In this document: in pieces, positions 62,083 to 64,000 of the stretch
Layout: each line of letters begins with the position of its first letter
Numbering within the stretch: the stretch's first letter is position 1
NCBI GenBank assembly: GCA_965228615.1
Contig: CBDDHT010000004.1
Location: forward strand, 2,666,001 to 2,730,000
Reading direction: 5' to 3'
Length of the DNA: 64,000 nucleotides
Source of the DNA: CBDDHT01 sp965228615
Lineage (GTDB): Bacteria > Pseudomonadota > Alphaproteobacteria > Rhizobiales > Methyloligellaceae
Notes under the pieces: model-generated
What the model was told of the DNA's origin: nothing
What the model saw: the letters and a program-made list of their open reading frames with translations, nothing else
Database searches by the model: none
Program-made: the position numbers and the translations under genes

Positions 62083-63288
62083 ATGGCGCGGCCAGAAACT
62101 GTCGAGCAATCTTCAATCAAACGGCGCGAAGCCCGTCGCCTGGCAATCGGCGGTATGCTGGCCTTGGCCGGCGCCATGGGCATTGGCCGGTTCGTCTATA
62201 CACCGATCCTGCCTCCAATGGCCGAGGCTCTGGATCTGAATAGCAGCCAGGCGGGCCTCATCGCGTCCGCCAACTATCTCGGTTACCTGCTCGGTGCACT
62301 CGGCGCTGCAGTTCCCGGTCTTCCGGGCGCGCGTCGCCACTGGCTCATTGCAGGCCTTGTGACAAGCGCCGTTACGACAATGGGAATGGCACTGCCATCA
62401 ACCATGCCGGCCCTGCTGGTCCTGCGCTTCATCGGCGGTGCCGGTGGTGCAATCGTCATTATCTTCGCTTCAACCCTGGTGCTGGAACGGCTCGCGACGG
62501 CCCGCGAAGCGACGTTGGCGACGACCCACTTTGCCGGAGTCGGGACTGGCATTGTTGTCTCGGCGATCGCTACGTCCACACTCCTCGCACTCGATGGCGA
62601 TTGGCGATCCCTGTGGATGACCACCGGACTGATCGCCGCATTATTTTCGGTTGCCGCTGTATTTCTCATTCCAGGCAAGTCTTCGTTGGACAATCAGTCG
62701 GCACCCGCTGTGGCCCACAAGACCGAAGCCGCGACATCGAACCGGCGTGCGATGTGGGCATTTATCGCTGGCTACGGCCTCTTTGGATTCGGGTATGTCG
62801 TAACGGCAACCTTCCTGGTCGCCATCGTGCGGTCCGAACCCGAGATCCAGACAAGCGAGCCCTACATCTGGATCGTGCTCGGTCTGGCTGCCATTCCTTC
62901 CGTCGCGATGTGGTCACATCTGGGGACGCGCACCAGTGTCGGTACCGCGTTCATCGTCGCCTGCCTGGTCGCAGCGGCGGGCGTCATCTCCAGTGTGCTG
63001 TGGGTTTCGCTGGCCGGCGTCGTTGTCGCAGCGACGCTTCTTGGCGGCACGATCATGGGTTTGACGATACTGAGCATCGCCGGTGTTCGCCAATATGCAC
63101 CAACCGGCGGACATCAGTCGCTCGCCCTCGCATCCGCGAGTTTCGGCATTGGGCAGATGATCGGACCGGCTGCGGCTGGGGTTATCGCAAACCACACCGG
63201 CAGCTTCACTTTGCCGACCCTTCTCGCCGCCGGAGCCCTTATTCTGGCCGCAGTCGTGGTCGCATGCGGCACTTCGCGTCTGGAATGA
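62083..63288 (+). CDS. MFS transporter, YbfB/YjiJ family
   Basis: 401 aa with twelve predicted transmembrane segments. The first, LAIGGMLALAGAMGIGRFVYTPILPPMAEAL, and SASQAGLIASANYLGYLLGAL-like sequence (NSSQAGLIASANYLGYLLG) are the YbfB/YjiJ family hallmarks. The GIGRF motif is diagnostic of this group. The substrate is unknown. It is a single gene with non-coding sequence on both sides; the next gene encodes bacterioferritin. Confidence 0.9.
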   Translation: MARPETVEQSSIKRREARRLAIGGMLALAGAMGIGRFVYTPILPPMAEALDLNSSQAGLIASANYLGYLLGALGAAVPGLPGARRHWLIAGLVTSAVTTMGMALPSTMPALLVLRFIGGAGGAIVIIFASTLVLERLATAREATLATTHFAGVGTGIVVSAIATSTLLALDGDWRSLWMTTGLIAALFSVAAVFLIPGKSSLDNQSAPAVAHKTEAATSNRRAMWAFIAGYGLFGFGYVVTATFLVAIVRSEPEIQTSEPYIWIVLGLAAIPSVAMWSHLGTRTSVGTAFIVACLVAAAGVISSVLWVSLAGVVVAATLLGGTIMGLTILSIAGVRQYAPTGGHQSLALASASFGIGQMIGPAAAGVIANHTGSFTLPTLLAAGALILAAVVVACGTSRLE

Positions 63289-63380
63289 ATGCTCTCCAAT
63301 CACCATAAACGGAAATAAGGATCCTCGAGCCATCACACGAGCGGTCCATCCTACCAATCTCACACCGGAGTATTTCGCCA

Positions 63381-63860
63381 ATGAAAGGCAATCAGGACGT
63401 TCTGGAACACCTGCAGAAAGCTCTGACCATGGAGCTGAACGCCGTTCGCCAATATCTCCTGCACGCCCATGTGCTGGCCGATTGGGGAATGACGAAGCTG
63501 TCGGCAAAAATGAAAGAGGAAATGCAGGAGGAACTGGGTCACGTCGATCAATTCATGGAGCGCATCATCTTCCTGGAAGGTGAACCCGACATGATTGCGT
63601 CCGAAGGCGTGGTCAGGGCGCAGACGCTTAAAGACATGTTCGAAGCGGATTTGCGTGATGAGTACGACGCACGCGAATTCTACACCAAAGCCTCGAACGT
63701 TGCTCAGGAGGCCGGCGACATCGGCACCCGCGACCTGTTTGCGACCATCGTTCATGACGAGGAAGGCCATATCGGCTGGCTCGAAGGCCAGCTGGATCTG
63801 CTCAACCGGCTTGGCGAAGTCGGTTTCATGCAGATGTATGTGTCGCCGGACGAGGAGTGA
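63381..63860 (+). CDS. bfr: Bacterioferritin lacking the haem-ligand methionine
   Basis: 159 aa, family length. Ferroxidase ligands all present by alignment with E. coli Bfr numbering: Glu18, Glu51, His54, Glu94, Glu127 and His130. The haem ligand Met52 is replaced by Leu (EELGHVD). The C-terminus HDEEGHIGWLEGQLDLLNRLG is typical. Bfr stores iron in a 24-mer. Without Met52 this subunit may not bind haem; some bacteria have two bfr genes, one haem-less. A hairpin terminator follows. Confidence 0.92.
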   Translation: MKGNQDVLEHLQKALTMELNAVRQYLLHAHVLADWGMTKLSAKMKEEMQEELGHVDQFMERIIFLEGEPDMIASEGVVRAQTLKDMFEADLRDEYDAREFYTKASNVAQEAGDIGTRDLFATIVHDEEGHIGWLEGQLDLLNRLGEVGFMQMYVSPDEE

Positions 63861-63890
63861 GACGACCGGCTTTAAGGTCGCGTTAACGAC

Positions 63891-63917
63891 AACGACCGAT
63901 CGCTGTGATCGGTCGTT
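63891..63917 (+). terminator. Hairpin terminator after bfr
   Basis: AACGACCGATC and GATCGGTCGTT form a perfect 11-bp stem with a 5-base loop. It lies 30 bp past the bfr stop. The stem ends in TT and is followed by only a few more T's, so termination may be partly factor-assisted. Confidence 0.65.
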
Positions 63918-63938
63918 TGACCTGCTTGATACCCTTTG

Positions 63939-63953
63939 GTACAAATAGTGAAC
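63939..63953 (+). promoter_or_regulatory. Possible LexA (SOS) box
   Basis: GTAC-N7-GAAC resembles the alphaproteobacterial SOS consensus GAAC-N7-GAAC with one mismatch. It is 23 bp before an ATG at 63976. TAGTGAAC and GTTCACTA also form a wider dyad at 63946-63976. Confidence 0.3.
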
Positions 63954-63975
63954 ATTACCCGGAAGTTCGTTCACT

Positions 63976-64000
63976 ATGGCCCAGACTTTTTCCGTTCTCG
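63976..64000 (+). CDS. First codons of an unidentified gene (partial)
   Basis: ATG at 63976 opens a frame that reads MAQTFSVL and leaves the window after eight codons. No clear ribosome site; GGAAG lies 11 bases upstream. Too short to identify. Confidence 0.35.

Noticed and set aside
62601..63308. 235-aa frame overlapping the MFS transporter
   Set aside because: Arg/Gly-rich +1 shadow of the transporter gene, no domain.
1..64000. CRISPR arrays, tRNA/rRNA genes, phage or IS elements
   Set aside because: No regularly spaced direct repeats, no tRNA-like TTCGA loops with matching stems, and no transposase or integrase motifs were seen on reading both strands.

Overview
The window looks like a chromosomal segment of a moderately GC-rich alphaproteobacterium, probably of the Hyphomicrobiales (Rhizobiales). 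The inference rests on gene families and order: the chain tlpA/argH/lptM/lysA/TIGR02302/cpdR-like/hpt/MJ0042-zinc-ribbon/ftsE/ftsX/ydcF-like/plsC, the rsmB plus heparinase II/III pair, a probable methylsuccinyl-CoA dehydrogenase of the ethylmalonyl-CoA pathway, and a cpa/tad-type Flp pilus locus. No rRNA, tRNA, CRISPR array, phage, transposase or integrase was recognised.

Layout. 1-10043: tight-adherence (Flp) pilus locus. The minus-strand run is flp (53-aa pilin, 5910-6071), cpaA, cpaB, cpaC, cpaD, cpaE and the start of cpaF, which leaves the window at base 1. A stand-alone secretin-N-domain protein lies divergent from flp. A vWA-type TadG-like protein (minus) is divergent from two TadE/TadF-like pseudopilin genes (plus). 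Two AT-rich islands are the divergent promoters. 10204-12008: an FAH-family enzyme and a ketopantoate-reductase-like protein. 12175-17781: an apparent seven-gene operon around a tungsten/molybdenum aldehyde:ferredoxin oxidoreductase (AOR). It holds a four-cluster ferredoxin, AOR, a FAD/NAD oxidoreductase, a MoaD-like protein ending GG, an unknown 98-aa protein ending GGG, a TauE/SafE permease and a SAM methyltransferase. 17826-23534 (minus): rimO, an asmA-like gene, a secreted Ala/Glu-rich protein and a glutathione S-transferase. A 43-bp near-perfect palindrome separates the last from a divergent quinone oxidoreductase.

23701-32362: quinone oxidoreductase, htpX, rsmB, heparinase II/III-like protein, alpha/beta hydrolase (minus), Tat-exported metallophosphoesterase and two small membrane proteins. 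32408-37000 (minus): a SoeABC-type molybdoenzyme (catalytic A, Fe-S B, membrane anchor C), best read as a membrane-bound sulfite dehydrogenase. 37419-45851: UPF0104/flippase-like membrane protein, Sel1-repeat protein, Pro/Gln-rich protein, mcd-like acyl-CoA dehydrogenase, glycerophosphodiester phosphodiesterase, a secreted coiled-coil protein of unknown role and an SDR oxidoreductase. 45990-50305: HIG1-type twin-TM protein, cobalamin adenosyltransferase, rhomboid protease, etfB, etfA and 3-hydroxybutyryl-CoA dehydrogenase. 50322-62014: amino-acid, cell-envelope and division block. 62083-64000: MFS transporter, a bacterioferritin lacking the usual haem-ligand Met52, and the first codons of an unidentified gene.

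How the genes work together. ETF, 3-hydroxybutyryl-CoA dehydrogenase, the Mcd-like dehydrogenase and the ATP:cob(I)alamin adenosyltransferase fit acetate/polyhydroxybutyrate flux through the ethylmalonyl-CoA pathway, which needs B12-dependent mutases. AOR and SoeABC both use pyranopterin cofactors, and a TSUP permease sits in the AOR operon. The least explained parts are the AOR operon's accessory genes (two consecutive small proteins with glycine C-termini), the palindrome upstream of the GST gene, and several secreted or membrane proteins with no recognised function.
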